A DNA stretch of 64,000 nt from Zygaena filipendulae (lineage: Eukaryota > Arthropoda > Insecta > Lepidoptera > Zygaenidae): positions 3,658,001 to 3,722,000 of the forward strand of contig OU015677.1 of the NCBI GenBank assembly GCA_907165275.2, given 5' to 3'. How positions within the stretch are numbered: position 1 is the first letter of the stretch; every line of letters begins with the position of its first letter. A model generated the notes under the pieces. That model made no database searches and had not been told where the DNA came from. It worked only from the letters and a program-made list of their open reading frames with translations. The translations under genes and the position numbers were made by a program. Positions 20,712 through 32,483 of the stretch are shown here, in pieces.

Positions 20712-22368
20712 TTATTAATAAATAGAAAAAGCGATAGAAAGAGTCCGGAGTCACCCGTTACATTTCAACAGCCCGCCAGCAGAATATTTGCCATCTTTAT
20801 ATTATTATGCTTACTTTTGCCAACATAAAAAAAAATGCTTCGTTTATTCCTGTTTCAATATATCAGATCGGACTGCGTTAAATGTTGAGAACTTTCCAGT
20901 GTTTGTTATAAAATGAAATATTTATAATTAATTAAACTTCATACACGTATGAACTAGAATAATAGGCTGAAGTTTTAACTGGTGGTTCATTCCATTTATA
21001 TTAAAAAAAAACTGATCAAGAGCGAGTCAGGCTCACGCAATTTGGGTTCTGTACATACTAAAAAAAATATTTCCGGCAAAATATCGAACCAACCTGCGGT
21101 TTTCCTATGATTTATGGCATTAAGCCGTAAACAATCCAGCGCAATGTGTCTCCAATACAATGAGCTCGTCGCTAAAGGTACAGATGCGGACGTTTTTAAT
21201 TGTAATTTTAGGGTCAACTTAAAAAATATCAATGACCTCCGTCGAACTTGCTAATTGTGCCTGTATTTTTTCTATTTTTATGAGATCATAATGTATCGAA
21301 ATAAATTGAAAATTGTATAATAATTATCTTCTTTGCTCGATATTTTTAACATTCTAGGTGTGCATATTTCTGGTTTGTGGTCTGAACATACACTATAATT
21401 TAAGTAAAAATTGTAGTGACTACGATCTGTTTTGTGTACTTAAATAAAAAAATATATTTAAATCATAATAATTTATATTTAAAATTAAAAGCTTTGATTT
21501 TGTTGAGAAACCTAGAAGAAAGGGAAGAGGAGCCCTCCTCCTCCAAAAGAAATCTTATAATCTATTTTATTGATAATTTTTTTCATTAAAATGAACTTCA
21601 TCAAGATTTATTAAGCCATTCAGATTCAGCCATGTAATACATGACTGAATAACCAAACGTTATTAGGAGAAGTAATTAAGCAAGCGCATTTATTTTGGTA
21701 GGAATAGGCAAAAGTTAATATTATAGAAAAAAAATTCATTTTTTATGTATAAGTAATCATTATGTCTTGAGGCTCCGTAGATTTCGAGAAAAACCCCTGT
21801 AATTCACGGATGGGGACTGGAGTGGTCATTAGTTTCATTTTGAGATTGAATGAAAAACAGCACCCTAAAAATAAATCACAACCAATTCATTACAGTTTCA
21901 CGATAAGGCAAAAATATAACGATAATCTTTATTCCAATAAGTGTAATATTAACAACAATGCATCACTATATATTATTAAACAAACTCCTCCGCCGGGTCG
22001 ATCTGTCTGTCTGTTCACGATAAACTGGAAAACTGCTGCACGGATTTGTAACCGGTTTTCACAAGGTTGGATGAATTATAAGGAAGGTTTAGATAAATAA
22101 TTAATTTGTCAAGGTTTCCTGTTCGATGGAATTGTAGGAAAAAGTAAAAGCACCTACGTTGTGAATGGTGCAGAGAAGGACAAAGGGTACTTTTGGTCCC
22201 GAAATTCTGCCGGGAACTCCGAAATGATACGGGTAATATATGTAATTTTAACCCAAGGAAGACCACGAGGGAATATTGTAATGTGGTGCGTCAAATCCGG
22301 TAAAACTGCTGGCAGTAGAGTGTTGCTTGTCTACATCTATACTAACACAATATATTATTATTAACAGA
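20712..22368. other. Block A, unit 2
   Basis: Non-coding counterpart of 9937-11640. Open stretches at 20996-21232 and 21810-22100 follow repeat sequence and lack domains. Positions of about 21960-22330 contain a degraded Helitron-like element, with AAACAAACTCCTCCGCCGGG at one end. Confidence 0.55.
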
Positions 22369-23444
22369 CTAGCTGTGCCCTGCGGTTTCACCAGCGGTAA
22401 TTTCGGAGTTCCCGCGGGAATTCTGGGATAAAAAGTACCCTATGTCCTTCTCTGTATCCCTGACAACGTGTGTGCCAAATTTCATCCAAACCCGTTAAGC
22501 TGTTTTTGCGTGATTGAGTAAACGATAAGAGCTCGAAAGCGCATTTTCATCCGACTTGCTTCAAACTTATCGTCACTGCTCAGCTCCTATGTGTCTTAGC
22601 GTGTTGTCCTATGTTATATAGCCTATAACCTGCCCAGGAGTATGGACTATAATGGTACCAAGTTTGGTTAAAATCCCTTCAATAGTTTTTGACCATACAG
22701 ACAGACAGACAGACAGACAAAAAATTTACTGATCGCATTTTTGGCATTAGTATCGATCACCATTCATCCTCCTATATTAATTTAGAATATTATATTCAAA
22801 GTACAGAATTGACCTCTCTACAGTTTTATTATAAGTATAGATAAAGATAGAGGTTAAGTTTGTAAAATTGTAAGTTTCTAAGTTTGGATCAAAGAGTAAC
22901 TATACGTTTGAATGGAGGGGGTAATCTCTCTCAGACTCAATACTGAACCGAGTCCAAAAATTGTTCAACGGAAAAGAGGCTGCAGTATTTCCGAATAACA
23001 TAGGATACTTTAGACTTTAGAGAGTCTCTGGGGAAGTCTGAAAACTCACATGAGTGAAACCGCGCGTGAACAGCTGTAACTAGTATCGAATGAAACAGTC
23101 TCTTCTCTGTCGCTCCTCAAGCATTGTTCTACTTTGCTTTGCGTCGTAATGGAAACAAAAAATCACAGATTATTATATATTTTTCGTCATTCATGCTGGG
23201 TTTTCCAAGACACAAGCTTATAGCTTAGTGTGGGTTCAAGTAGATCTGTGTGTTGTGAATTGGATTATTATTATTATTCATGAAGATAAAAATAATATCG
23301 TTAATTTCTCTTATCATAAAACTAATGTATTAGATGTAACTACATTTTGGCAATTATTTTTATATAAATCCGGGAAGTCAGTAATAAACATCAGTGGCAT
23401 TGTGAGCACCAAGCACTAATATTTGATCCGAGTATATTATGTAA
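22369..23444. other. Block B upstream of N1
   Basis: It begins with a minus Helitron-like end (CTAGCTGTGCCCTGCGG, 22369), followed by GCTCGAAAGCGCATTTTCATCCG and a (GACA)n run at 22698-22719. An open stretch at 23228-23419 reappears inverted at 49861-50082 because the whole block is inverted in unit 4. I do not regard it as a gene. Confidence 0.55.
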
Positions 23445-23659
23445 CTAGTTGTGACTCGTGGTTTCACCCGTGTTAATTTCAGAGTTCCCACGGGAATTCC
23501 GGGATAAAAAGTACCCTATATGTTAATCTGATGTATAAGCTATATTATTGTAAAGTTTCATTTAAATCCATCTAGTAGTTTTTGTGTGAAAGAGTAACAA
23601 ACATCCATCCATCCATTCATATATTCTTACAAACTTTTGCGTTTATAATATTAGTAGGA
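23445..23659 (-). mobile_element. Helitron-like element upstream of N1
   Basis: Plus-strand bounds are A|CTAGTTGTGACTCGTGG...TTTATAATATTAGTAGGA|T, a complete minus-oriented copy. It includes CATCCATCCATC repeats. Its counterpart in unit 4 begins at about 49427. Confidence 0.72.
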
Positions 23660-23820
23660 TTAATTCAAACTGTCAAGAATTGACGCAGTGTGACCATCAA
23701 TGTACTGGGGATCGGAAGTTTTTCATTATTTTGAGGAGCTGATTCGCAGGAGTGAGACTGACCAGCTAAGAAGTCAAGCCGCAGGAAATTTTTCTTACAT
23801 GTGTGTAGACCATTTTAACT

Positions 23821-24771
23821 ATGAATGATTCTCTAGAATCTTGGAATGGTACATGGATTGCAAATGATTCGTGGACTGATAATTATTCGCGCATTGAAAA
23901 TAATTCGTGGATTGAAAATAATTTGTGGCTTTCAGATGAAGGCTTTACACATCAAGTTGATGAATCTATGAAAATAACTGAAGTGGCAGGGGAAATAGGA
24001 GTGGTATTATCTTTAATTTTCTTCATCCCGCACTTGTTGACATGTGTTATTTTCAAAAAATGGAGACAGCAGGAACACAACCGAGTGCTACTTCATTTCG
24101 TGACAGTACTGTTACTTCACGATGGGAGCTTCTTGGTTTCATTGCTTTTACGACATCATGATATTATTACTTCTACGAGAACAGGTTCAAGAATTTATTT
24201 TAATTATCTTTTACTAGAATGGATGCTTCTCTTCATGCTGTACATGCGCCGAATGCTCGTCCAAGTCATCATTACAGAAACTGTGTATTCCACCTATTTG
24301 TATGTCTTCGTTTATATTTTGCCTGCAATTATAGCTCCGATCAAAGTGTCGACACTTGATTTTGAATATATGTTATTTATTCAACTAATTATTAATATAA
24401 TCATACTGAGTATAAGCTCAGTAATCTATTGCATGGTAATAACATCTGTCGTCAAGACTAAGAGATCTCGTAACACTCACGTGAAGAAAATCATGCATAT
24501 GGTGATCAGATTTCTAGTTTTATACGCTATTGTTTCCGCTCACGTAATCTGGTTCATAGTGTATCTAATATTATGGATTTGGCTTTATTTATGGGCAGAA
24601 TTAATTGACAGTGAATATCTCTTATACTTTAAGATAATATGCATTTTACAAGCCATACCTTACATTTCCACTGCACTCTGCATCGTCTACTGCGTCTTTG
24701 GTAACAGCGATACAAGGAAATTGTGGTCAGAGTATTTGAGACGAAGATTCAGAGTTTTCTATGAGTACTAA
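23821..24771 (+). CDS. 7TM receptor N1, family-2-like GPCR with glycosylation-rich N-terminus
   Basis: 316 aa, single coding exon. The N-terminus of ~54 residues has five sequons (N2, N9, N15, N21, N27) and an imperfect repeat of the form W-I-E-N-N. Seven membrane segments follow. TM1 ~55-78; ICL1 FKKWRQQEHNRVLLHF; TM3 LLEWMLLFMLYMRRMLVQV; ICL3 KTKRSRNTHVKK; TM7 and tail YISTALCIVYCVFGNSDTRK. The ATG is at 23821 in CATTTTAACTATGAATGATTCT. An upstream out-of-frame ATG at 23799 opens a nine-codon frame that overlaps the start and may damp translation. It is the only intact member of its type here; its unit-4 counterpart is reduced to six codons at 49804. A Helitron-like CTAG lies 50 bp downstream. 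Confidence 0.87.
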   Translation: MNDSLESWNGTWIANDSWTDNYSRIENNSWIENNLWLSDEGFTHQVDESMKITEVAGEIGVVLSLIFFIPHLLTCVIFKKWRQQEHNRVLLHFVTVLLLHDGSFLVSLLLRHHDIITSTRTGSRIYFNYLLLEWMLLFMLYMRRMLVQVIITETVYSTYLYVFVYILPAIIAPIKVSTLDFEYMLFIQLIINIIILSISSVIYCMVITSVVKTKRSRNTHVKKIMHMVIRFLVLYAIVSAHVIWFIVYLILWIWLYLWAELIDSEYLLYFKIICILQAIPYISTALCIVYCVFGNSDTRKLWSEYLRRRFRVFYEY

Positions 24772-24821
24772 GTAGGTATTTTCCCAGACACTAAGCATAT
24801 AATTTTAAGTTTAATTAGATA

Positions 24822-24945
24822 CTAGTCGCTTCCGATGACTTCACTTGCGTTAATTTCGAAGCTCCCGTGGGCATTGCAGGTTAAAACTACCCTACAGGAA
24901 CACTATAGCTTCCTATAAATGAATTTTTAAAATCGTTTATCTGTC
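24822..24945 (-). mobile_element. Degraded Helitron-like end after N1
   Basis: CTAGTCGCTTCCGATGACTTCACTTGCGTTAATTTCG follows the N1 stop by 50 bp. It is divergent in the hairpin and truncated at about 24945 by the next copy. It is antisense to N1, as for every other receptor here. Confidence 0.6.
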
Positions 24946-24947
24946 TA

Positions 24948-25154
24948 CTAGCTGTGCTTTGCGGTTTCACCCGCGGCAATTTCGGATTTCCCGCGGGAAT
25001 TCCAGGATAACAAGTACCCTATGTCCTTTTCTGGACCACTGACAACGTGCATGCCAAATTTCATCCAAATCCGTTCAGCCGTTTTTGCGTGATTGAGTAA
25101 CAAACATTCAAAGATCCAAATATCCACACTTTCACATTTATAACATTTGTAGGA
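24948..25154 (-). mobile_element. Complete Helitron-like element (Lep1 type)
   Basis: Plus-strand bounds are A|CTAGCTGTGCTTTGCGG...TTTATAACATTTGTAGGA|T. The CGGTTTCACCCGCGG hairpin is intact. It adjoins the degraded copy downstream of N1. Confidence 0.78.
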
Positions 25155-26160
25155 TTACAAATAAATAATGTAATATAATAGATATAAAATAAATATAAAC
25201 CTGGCTTTGGCATAAGTACGTATACTTTATTCGTTCTATCTACAGCTCTCTGTAACTGTGTAAGGGTTGCCTTGAAAAGATTTGAAGTCGGTGACAAGCC
25301 AAATACGAGCAGTGGGCAGATGGGCTAAGTCAACTTCCGCCGCGACCTCGTCCTGAGCACAACAACCCTAGTGGGCAGACAAACAGGCTTGGCACCGACT
25401 TCAAACCAATCAGTGGTAGCACAAACCATTAATAATATTACGTGTATTTTTGTCTTCCCGAAATCGGTTTAATTTTTGTGTTAAAATTTTGATTAATTTT
25501 TAGTGTTTCTTTTGGGACACTAAAGTATATTTGCATTTGAATAGTTTTCGTACCTACTTAAGATTAAGACAAGAAGAAGATTTATGACATTTATTCTTCT
25601 TCTTTTTTTGTTGATGGCGTTTCAAAAAAAAAATTTTTTTTCATACTACTTACTTCTCCAATTCACCTGGTTTTCGTGAAGACAGCCTGCCTTCTGTTCA
25701 TCTGTAACTAAATGTATCGATTTGCATAGATAGTTTTGTCAACAGAAGAAGTCAAATGACAAACAAATGTTTATTGAATTGATCAATTGATTAAAGTACA
25801 CCGAATGGGTTAAAATATGGTCAAAGTTAGGCTTCGGGGAAAATAATGGATTTAATAAGTAGTACCTTGATACCCTATTGATTTTGTACACCTTTTCTGA
25901 CTAGCTCAGCATTGATCATCAGTCATTTATTCTAAGTAGGTACCCACCATTGATTTCTTCTACCATTACCATTATTTTCTTAGTAAAATGATATTTATTT
26001 TTATATTTTCGGACGTACCTGGGTAGGTACATAGTTTGTTCATTATAAAACAAATTTAGAAAAAATAGCATAACAACCTACTGAATGATTTAATTAAAAT
26101 ACATATTTGATAAAAAATTCACGTATTGATAAAGCTTACATTTTAGTGATGTATTATTAA
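25155..26160. other. Block M, left part
   Basis: Non-coding. It contains the GAAGTCGGTGACAAGCCAAAT...GGCACCGACTTCAAACC dispersed repeat (about 25280-25480). From about 25336 it matches 56260-57082 closely. I see no coding sequence. Confidence 0.55.
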
Positions 26161-26652
26161 TGCTACTGCTCCACCTGCGTGTTAAAGCGTAAATTAGTGC
26201 GCTAAATAAGGTATTACGTAGATGTGGTCAACATTTTAACGGGTTAACCTACTAACGGCGTTACTAATGACGTTAAACGTTAAGCGATAGCTCGGGTGCC
26301 GGTTTTTTGGACACATCAAAGGGTTTCAGCGCGTTATTTAGCGCACTAAGCGGTGTTGGCTACATTAACGCCTTCTCGTTCTGCGTGGTTTTTTCTTTTT
26401 TCTTAAATTTCATAAATGCTTATAATAATTTAAAACACTCATTGATGCAAAAATTACAGCCGCTTCTACCTCAATTGCAAAAAAACAGATGCTTGAAGCT
26501 TCGACCTCCATTTTATGTTAATTCGTTATTTCACTAGAAATTAACGCTTAACGGCACGTTGCAAACTAAATGTAGGCAACACGTATTTTAATGCCTTAAT
26601 TAACGCGTAGTTGGACATTAACGTTAACGTTAACGCTGGTGGAGCAGTAGCA
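26161..26652. mobile_element. Harbinger-type MITE, 492 bp
   Basis: The inverted ends TGCTACTGCTCCACC and GGTGGAGCAGTAGCA are flanked by TAA on both sides (26158-26160 and 26653-26655). A 3-bp TAA duplication fits the PIF/Harbinger superfamily. The interior has repeated ACGTTAACGTTAAC motifs near the right end and no transposase. Related copies lie at 42687-42839 and 57083-57574. The open stretch 26307-26537 lies inside and is not a gene. Confidence 0.8.
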
Positions 26653-26655
26653 TAA

Positions 26656-27050
26656 GAGTAGGGCTCTGAATATCTACAGTCCGAACATTATTGTTTTTTT
26701 TCAAACCTCGTATCTACTGGCTGTCTATTCTTGTGGTAAAATGGGATTGTATTTGGAACTAATGGGCATGAAGAATTATAATATTAGTAAGAATGATTTG
26801 AATGAAGCTTTACCAGTCGTCTCAATCATATTTTTATATAAACAAAACTAAATGCACGGGATTTATCACTATGAAGGGTGTCAAGACGAAACGAATTCTG
26901 GCACTCGGGTGATAATATGTTATTTTATGTTTGGATATTATATCAAATTATGAGCAGATCCCGAAAATCGCTCGAATGAAACCAAGGGAACAGCAAGTTA
27001 TGAATTCAAAATAGCAATTAATATTGAAAAGTCATAGGTTTTTGTTAATA
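26656..27050. other. Block M, right part
   Basis: Non-coding. It matches about 57958-58020 and 58330-58560. It includes ACGGGATTTATCACTATGAAGG, a segment also seen near 39605. No gene is visible. Confidence 0.5.
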
Positions 27051-27371
27051 TCACTACATATGTCATACTATAAAACAAAGTCCACTGCCGCCTCTGTCGG
27101 TCTGTTCGCGATAAACTTAAAAACTGCTGAACAGATTTTCATGCAGTTTGCACCAAAAGATAGAGTGATTCGAGAGGAAGGTTTTGGTATATAATTTATC
27201 AAGGTTTTGTTTAAATTGTTTGAAATATAACGATATTTGTTGGAAGTGTCGGAAAAAGTCAAGCTGCCGACGCGACGTTGTCAGGGGTACAGAAAAGGAC
27301 AAAGTGTACTTTTATTCCGGAATTCCCGCAGGAACTACGAAATTAATGCGGGTGAAACCGCAGTAAACAGC
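27051..27371 (+). mobile_element. Helitron-like element, second subtype, upstream of P2
   Basis: It runs from CTATAAAACAAAGTCCACTGCCGCC to GCGGGTGAAACCGCAGTAAACAGCTG. It forms an inverted pair with the copy at 28682-28890 on the other side of P2. Confidence 0.55.
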
Positions 27372-27561
27372 TGCTTATTTGGATAAAATTTATGATATTT
27401 TTATGTTCACTTATCGCAAAACTCTAATAAATTGGCTTTTATTATTTTTAATCCTTTCCATATAAATTCGAATAGCCAGTGAAAACATCAGTGGCATTTG
27501 TGAACAACAAATAATATAGTTGGTAACTTGGTACTAATGTATTGTTTTAAACTACTCGTAA

Positions 27562-27605
27562 TATAAAATATATTGACCTGGTCTACGATATATTTATTCA
27601 TCTAG
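27562..27605 (+). promoter_or_regulatory. Putative core promoter of P2
   Basis: TATAAAATAT at 27562 followed by TTCATCTAG about 38 bp later, as in P1 and P3. There is no ATG between it and 27733. Inferred only. Confidence 0.33.
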
Positions 27606-27732
27606 TTCTTCTGGCTGGTGACCGGGAGGTTTCCGTTACTTGGAGAAGTCGAGCCGCTGCCGCTGCACTGGAAAGTTTAGACCAACCAGCAAAAAAGTAA
27701 AGCAGCAACAATCTGTGCAGACGATTTTAACA

Positions 27733-28644
27733 ATGAATTATTCTCAAATAACATGGAACGAAACTCGGGATGCTGATAAAGTATTACCAAAAATATATGG
27801 TAAAATTAGTGAAATTATCGATATAACTACGGCGATAGAAGAAATAGGTGTGATATTATGTTTAATTCTCTTCATCCCACACGTGTTGACGTGCATAATG
27901 TTCAAGAAATGGAGACAGCAGGAACACAACCGGGTGCTGCTGCACTTCGTGACGGCATTGTTGCTTAGCGATGGAATGGAGGTAGTGTTTAAATCGTATT
28001 ATCTGCATCATGGTGAAACGAGCCTATCGTTGTTTATGTTAAATGTTCGTCATTACTTACATAATCTCTCACTAGAATGGATGCTCTTATTTATTCTGTA
28101 CATGCGTAGAATGCTCGTCAAAGTCATCATTACAGAAACTGTGTATTCTATCTACCTGTGTGTCTTTGTTTATATTTTACCAGTAATTATTATAATTCCA
28201 CGTTTGATCCTAAAACAATATGTTCAGACACTTAATAATACCTTTTATTTATTTTTATTAATTTTAAATATTTTAACACTTAGCATATGCTCAGTGATCT
28301 ACTGCACCATTCTCATGTCCGTTGTCAAGGCTAGGAAATCTCGTAACGCGCACGTGAAGAAAATCGTGCATATGGTGATCAGATTTCTAGTTTTATACTC
28401 TATTGTTTCCGCACACGTTATTTGCGAGGCAGTAAATACTTTGATATCTTCCTTACTGATTAGTTATTATTTAGAATCACTAACAATTAGTGAAGTTTGT
28501 TTTTTCTTTAAGATTCAATGCTCTATAGACATTATAGCGCACATTTCCACGCCACTTTGTATCGCCTACTGCGTATTTGGCGACAGCGATACAAGAAAAT
28601 TGTGGTCGGAGTATTTAACACGAAGATTTAGTGGAATTTTCTGA
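27733..28644 (+). CDS. 7TM receptor P2, family-2-like GPCR
   Basis: 303 aa, single coding exon and near-identical to P1 and P3. Sequons at N2 (NYS) and N9 (NET). It has the same ICL1, TM3 and ICL3 motifs as P1. The tail reads YCVFGDSDTRKLW: the otherwise invariant N is D here. P2 also carries PRLIL where P1 and P3 have PILIL in TM4, which places an arginine in or at the membrane boundary. This copy may therefore be relaxing, although the frame is intact. The ATG in TTTTAACAATGAATTATTC was used; the TTG extension to 27640 has no ATG. Unit 2 is the only unit with both an N-type and a P-type gene intact. Confidence 0.86.
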   Translation: MNYSQITWNETRDADKVLPKIYGKISEIIDITTAIEEIGVILCLILFIPHVLTCIMFKKWRQQEHNRVLLHFVTALLLSDGMEVVFKSYYLHHGETSLSLFMLNVRHYLHNLSLEWMLLFILYMRRMLVKVIITETVYSIYLCVFVYILPVIIIIPRLILKQYVQTLNNTFYLFLLILNILTLSICSVIYCTILMSVVKARKSRNAHVKKIVHMVIRFLVLYSIVSAHVICEAVNTLISSLLISYYLESLTISEVCFFFKIQCSIDIIAHISTPLCIAYCVFGDSDTRKLWSEYLTRRFSGIF

Positions 28645-28681
28645 AAGTATAGTTCGACCAGACACGATTATTTATTAAATA

Positions 28682-28890
28682 CTAGCTGCCTCGCGCGGTT
28701 TCACCCGCGGTAATTTCGGTGTTCCCGCGGGAATTCCAGGATAAACTATACAGTATCCAGTACAAACCGTTCTCTTGAATCACTCCACCTATTGGTGAAA
28801 ACCGTATGAAAGTCCATACAGTAGTTTTTGAGCTTATCGCGAACAGACAGACAGACAGACGCGGTGGAGGACTTCGTTTTATAATATGTA
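28682..28890 (-). mobile_element. Helitron-like element just downstream of P2
   Basis: CTAGCTGCCTCGCGCGGTTTCACCCGCGG starts 37 bp after the P2 stop and runs to GGAGGACTTCGTTTTATAATATG. It matches 13712-13920. Confidence 0.6.
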
Positions 28891-31800
28891 ATCTAATGTA
28901 AGTATGAACGTACTATTTGCGTCTTAAATATAAATAACTAGCTGTTCGCCGCGGTTTCACCCGCGTTTATTTCTGGTTTTCAATATAGGGATTTGTCTAC
29001 GCATTCGCTGTACTCACTTATCTAAAATTTATTCGCTACTGTTTGGCTTCTTTCATTGACAAAACTGTGAAAATTGAAACAATTAAAGTGATACTTACAG
29101 ACAGAAGACAGGTGGAGTTTACTTATAACTGGCTAAATGTATCATATGCATTGTATCCATAAAAATAAAAGAAAGAAAGAAAGCAGAAGAAAATAGTTAG
29201 ACAAATGAGCGTAGTGTCGTGTCATCCTACTAATATGTATTATAAATGTGAAAGCGTGGATATTTGGATGTTTGTTACTCGATCACGCAAAAACAGCTGA
29301 ACGGATTTGGATGATATTTGGCATGCCCGTTGTCAGGGGTACAGAGAAGGATACAGGGTAATTTTTATCCCGGAATTCCCGCGGGAACTCCGAAATTACC
29401 GCGGGTGAAACCGTAGGGCACAGCTAGTGTACTATAAAGTACTTTGTTTTTTTTTAATCACAATGACAAGATTGGGTTTTGCGGATTGTTTTCGTAATAA
29501 AGTGATATAATTAGGTATGAATAATTTTCGTTTTGTTATACAATTTGCTAAAATTATTTACATTTTAGACGCACATAGTCCATTCATAATTATATCAGAT
29601 AAAAAAATTAGCCTAACGAGCTACCTACATAGCTTCATTAAATTGTTAGTTAAAAACATATTTTGATAAAGCTTCAATTTTAATGATTTGTTTACCAGAG
29701 TCTCTCTCTCTCTCTCTCTCTTTCTAAATATCGAACAGAGAGACGTTGAAAGTTTATTAACTTCTATATTTAAGATCTTTTGTACTCTTTACAGTTAACT
29801 GTTCTTTGAATTATCTAAATTGAACTAATTATGTGTTCCGACTCTGTTACATTTAGAGTTCTCTGTGTAATGGTGACTATTATTGGCATATACTGTAGTC
29901 TTGAAAACCTAGAATTAATATTATTTTATGTACTTACCTATTTATTTCTATTCATATGTATCATATAGGAAGTGTTTTTGTTTTTTTTTTGTAATTAAGT
30001 AGATACTATACTAAGGCATATAATATACTTTTGTCTGCTCTATAGGTAGGTACCTACTTCATTTAAAATTTGAAAAATAAACAATTTTTGTAATAAATAG
30101 GTATATAGTAAGTATCTAAATGCTTTGTTTAAAAAAAAAACACTTTATTATTATCAAGTAACTATAATTGTAACAAAGTTTAACAAGTTATTGTACTTTT
30201 TTTAAAATGTTTTAACAATTTTAAGATATAGGTAATACATAATGTATAAAAATGTTTTTAAACTAACTTTAATTTTTATGTTGTAGGTAAATGGAATATA
30301 ATGAATATTATTATTTACATTGATACATTAAATACATTTTAGAGACATGGAGTCAGAGGTACAAAAATGTTCGTAGAAAATAACCCTCTGTGCAGGTTTT
30401 TTTATTAGTATAGTTTGGCAAACAAATAGTCAATAAAATGAGGGTTGTATGAATAGCAAATTTATGATGTCATATTTACATGTACGAATTTTACTTATGC
30501 AATCAAAATTGTAAGTTTTGTTTGTAATTCTTTTTTTACATCAATGGTTATATGAAATGTTTGAATTAATTTGGCTGTCAATAGTCGTATATAATATGTC
30601 GTGGCCATATTTAACAATTGGCCAATAGGTACATCATTTCATGGAATTTCACCATTTCATGAATGGCCGGCCGCATCATGAACTTATATACATAATATGT
30701 TAGGTGCCACTAGAGCACCATTCTGGGTTAGGTTAGGTTTGAACTGCTGACTAAGGCGCCAAATACAAATGGTCCATTATACTATCCTAGATATCACCAT
30801 ATTTTGCATTCACACTTCAAGATATAGCCAATTATTTGATGTGGCCACGTCAGTTGTACAACATGATAATATCTGTGCCAAGCCTGCTCTTGTTTGCACT
30901 AGTGGGAGCGGGCTTAGTCTATCTACCTGTTTGGCTTGGCACCGACTTCAAACCGATCTGTAGGTAGCACTTACGTAGGTTGTTATTAACTTTTTAGTGT
31001 AGTTCATGTTTGTGTGTTTTGAAGTCGGTTTTATTTTTTATAGTTAATTTTATTATTAGTAAGGATACAGTTTTCTTCTTTGGTTGGTTACTTTGAATAT
31101 AATAATACTATATTATGTGAAGATTTATTTTTGGCGTACTATTTCCTGTTAGTAAAATGAGATACTAACTGTTCCCCGCGGTCTCAGCCGCGTTGATTCT
31201 TGAGTTACCGCACGAATTCCGGGATAAAAAGTAGGTAACTCCCTATCCTATGTTTTTTTCTGCATCCTTGACAAGGCGCATGCAAAATTTCATGATGATC
31301 GGTTGTGTACTCAAGGTGTGTAAGCGTAACAAACAAACAAATAAAATCACATTCGTTATAACTATAGGTAATACTAGCTGTTCGCCGCGGTTTCACCCGC
31401 GTAGCATAGCAGTAAGTAGAGTAAAGAATAAGGATTAATTGTGAAAACTGCTGTTAGAAAAAGATGATAAATAGTAATAGATCGTGATGCGACACAATAT
31501 CCTAAACTGCTAGTCTCCCCAAGGCGCTGGCACATCCACTACACTCCAGAAAGCGAACCTACAACGTGTTAATGAATTAACTGAAAACTAGAAAGTAGTT
31601 TGCTCAGAATCAACTAGCGAATCGATCGCACTATGTTTCAATATAGGTTATATTTTTTCATTTTTATTATCCCATGTCTTAATTATTTATAATACAATAT
31701 TTGGCGCGTACGCCGCCCGCAGCAAAAAATCTCGAACCGGCAGGCGCGGGCGTAGCGCTTTGAATTTCGTAGATAGGTCACCTCCAAATTAATGTTAAAT

Positions 31801-32476
31801 AACTTTAAAGTATAAATTTTTTCGACATAAAATATATTTTAATCATACCTATCATTGTTTTTTAATTAATTCTAGTTAATTCATTAACACGTTGTATATA
31901 ACTTCCTACTACATACTACTACACTTGTAGGGGGTGCTTGTGGTGTATGGGTGGCCGACTTTAGCCGGACATATTTGGCTTAGACGGACGTGTCCGGCTA
32001 AATATTTTCTCGATGTCGTAGCTATATATAAAAATAATTAAATAATTAGCAGATCATTGTTTTTTTATTATAGTTTTTTTATTTAACTATTTAAAGCATT
32101 CAGAAACATTTAACAAAACAGCAAACCAAAAATCACGATAATTTATCCGGAATGCTGAAAATAAGTTGAAGTCGGTTAAAATCAAGAAGAAGTAAGAGTA
32201 GCAAGTGAACACATACATACACAATATCATGTAACCACAATTTTATTGATAGTGATTAGTTAATATTGATCGCTATTGTCCGACCTTTAGAACATAATAT
32301 TATGTCGGGCCTTAAAAAAACTATGATTAGCTATTAAAAAAGGTATGTCCGCCGTTTTACCCAAAATGTGCCCAAAAGTATAGCATATTGGGCTGCAGGT
32401 GTCCGAGCGACCATTTACCTATCTCGATATAGTAGTACCTATATATATTATGTTTTATACACTTCACTTAACACAA
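28891..32476. repeat. Spacer block S, unit 2, near-identical copy of unit 1 spacer
   Basis: It matches 13921-18891 with only scattered differences, apart from the two elements present in unit 1 only (MITE 15896-16211 and foldback 17649-18668). It contains the Helitron-like element 29225-29427, a (TC)n run at 29701-29722, and the GAAGTCGGTTTT repeat at about 30900-31035. No gene is seen. The small open stretches are the same repeat-derived ones as in unit 1. Confidence 0.8.
29225..29427 (+). mobile_element. Complete Helitron-like element (Lep1 type)
   Basis: A|TCCTACTAATATGTATTATAA...GGGCACAGCTAG|T, the paralogue of 14255-14457. Confidence 0.78.
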
Positions 32477-32483
32477 GGAAGTG

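Noticed and set aside
22698..22719. (GACA)n and (TC)n runs considered as CRISPR-like or regulatory arrays
   Set aside because: They are simple microsatellites inside Helitron-like or spacer sequence, with no spacer-repeat structure.
30769..30963. 64-codon frame repeated near 43368
   Set aside because: It lies in the duplicated spacer over the GGCACCGACTTCAAACCGATC dispersed repeat; unit 1 does not preserve it around the MITE insertion.
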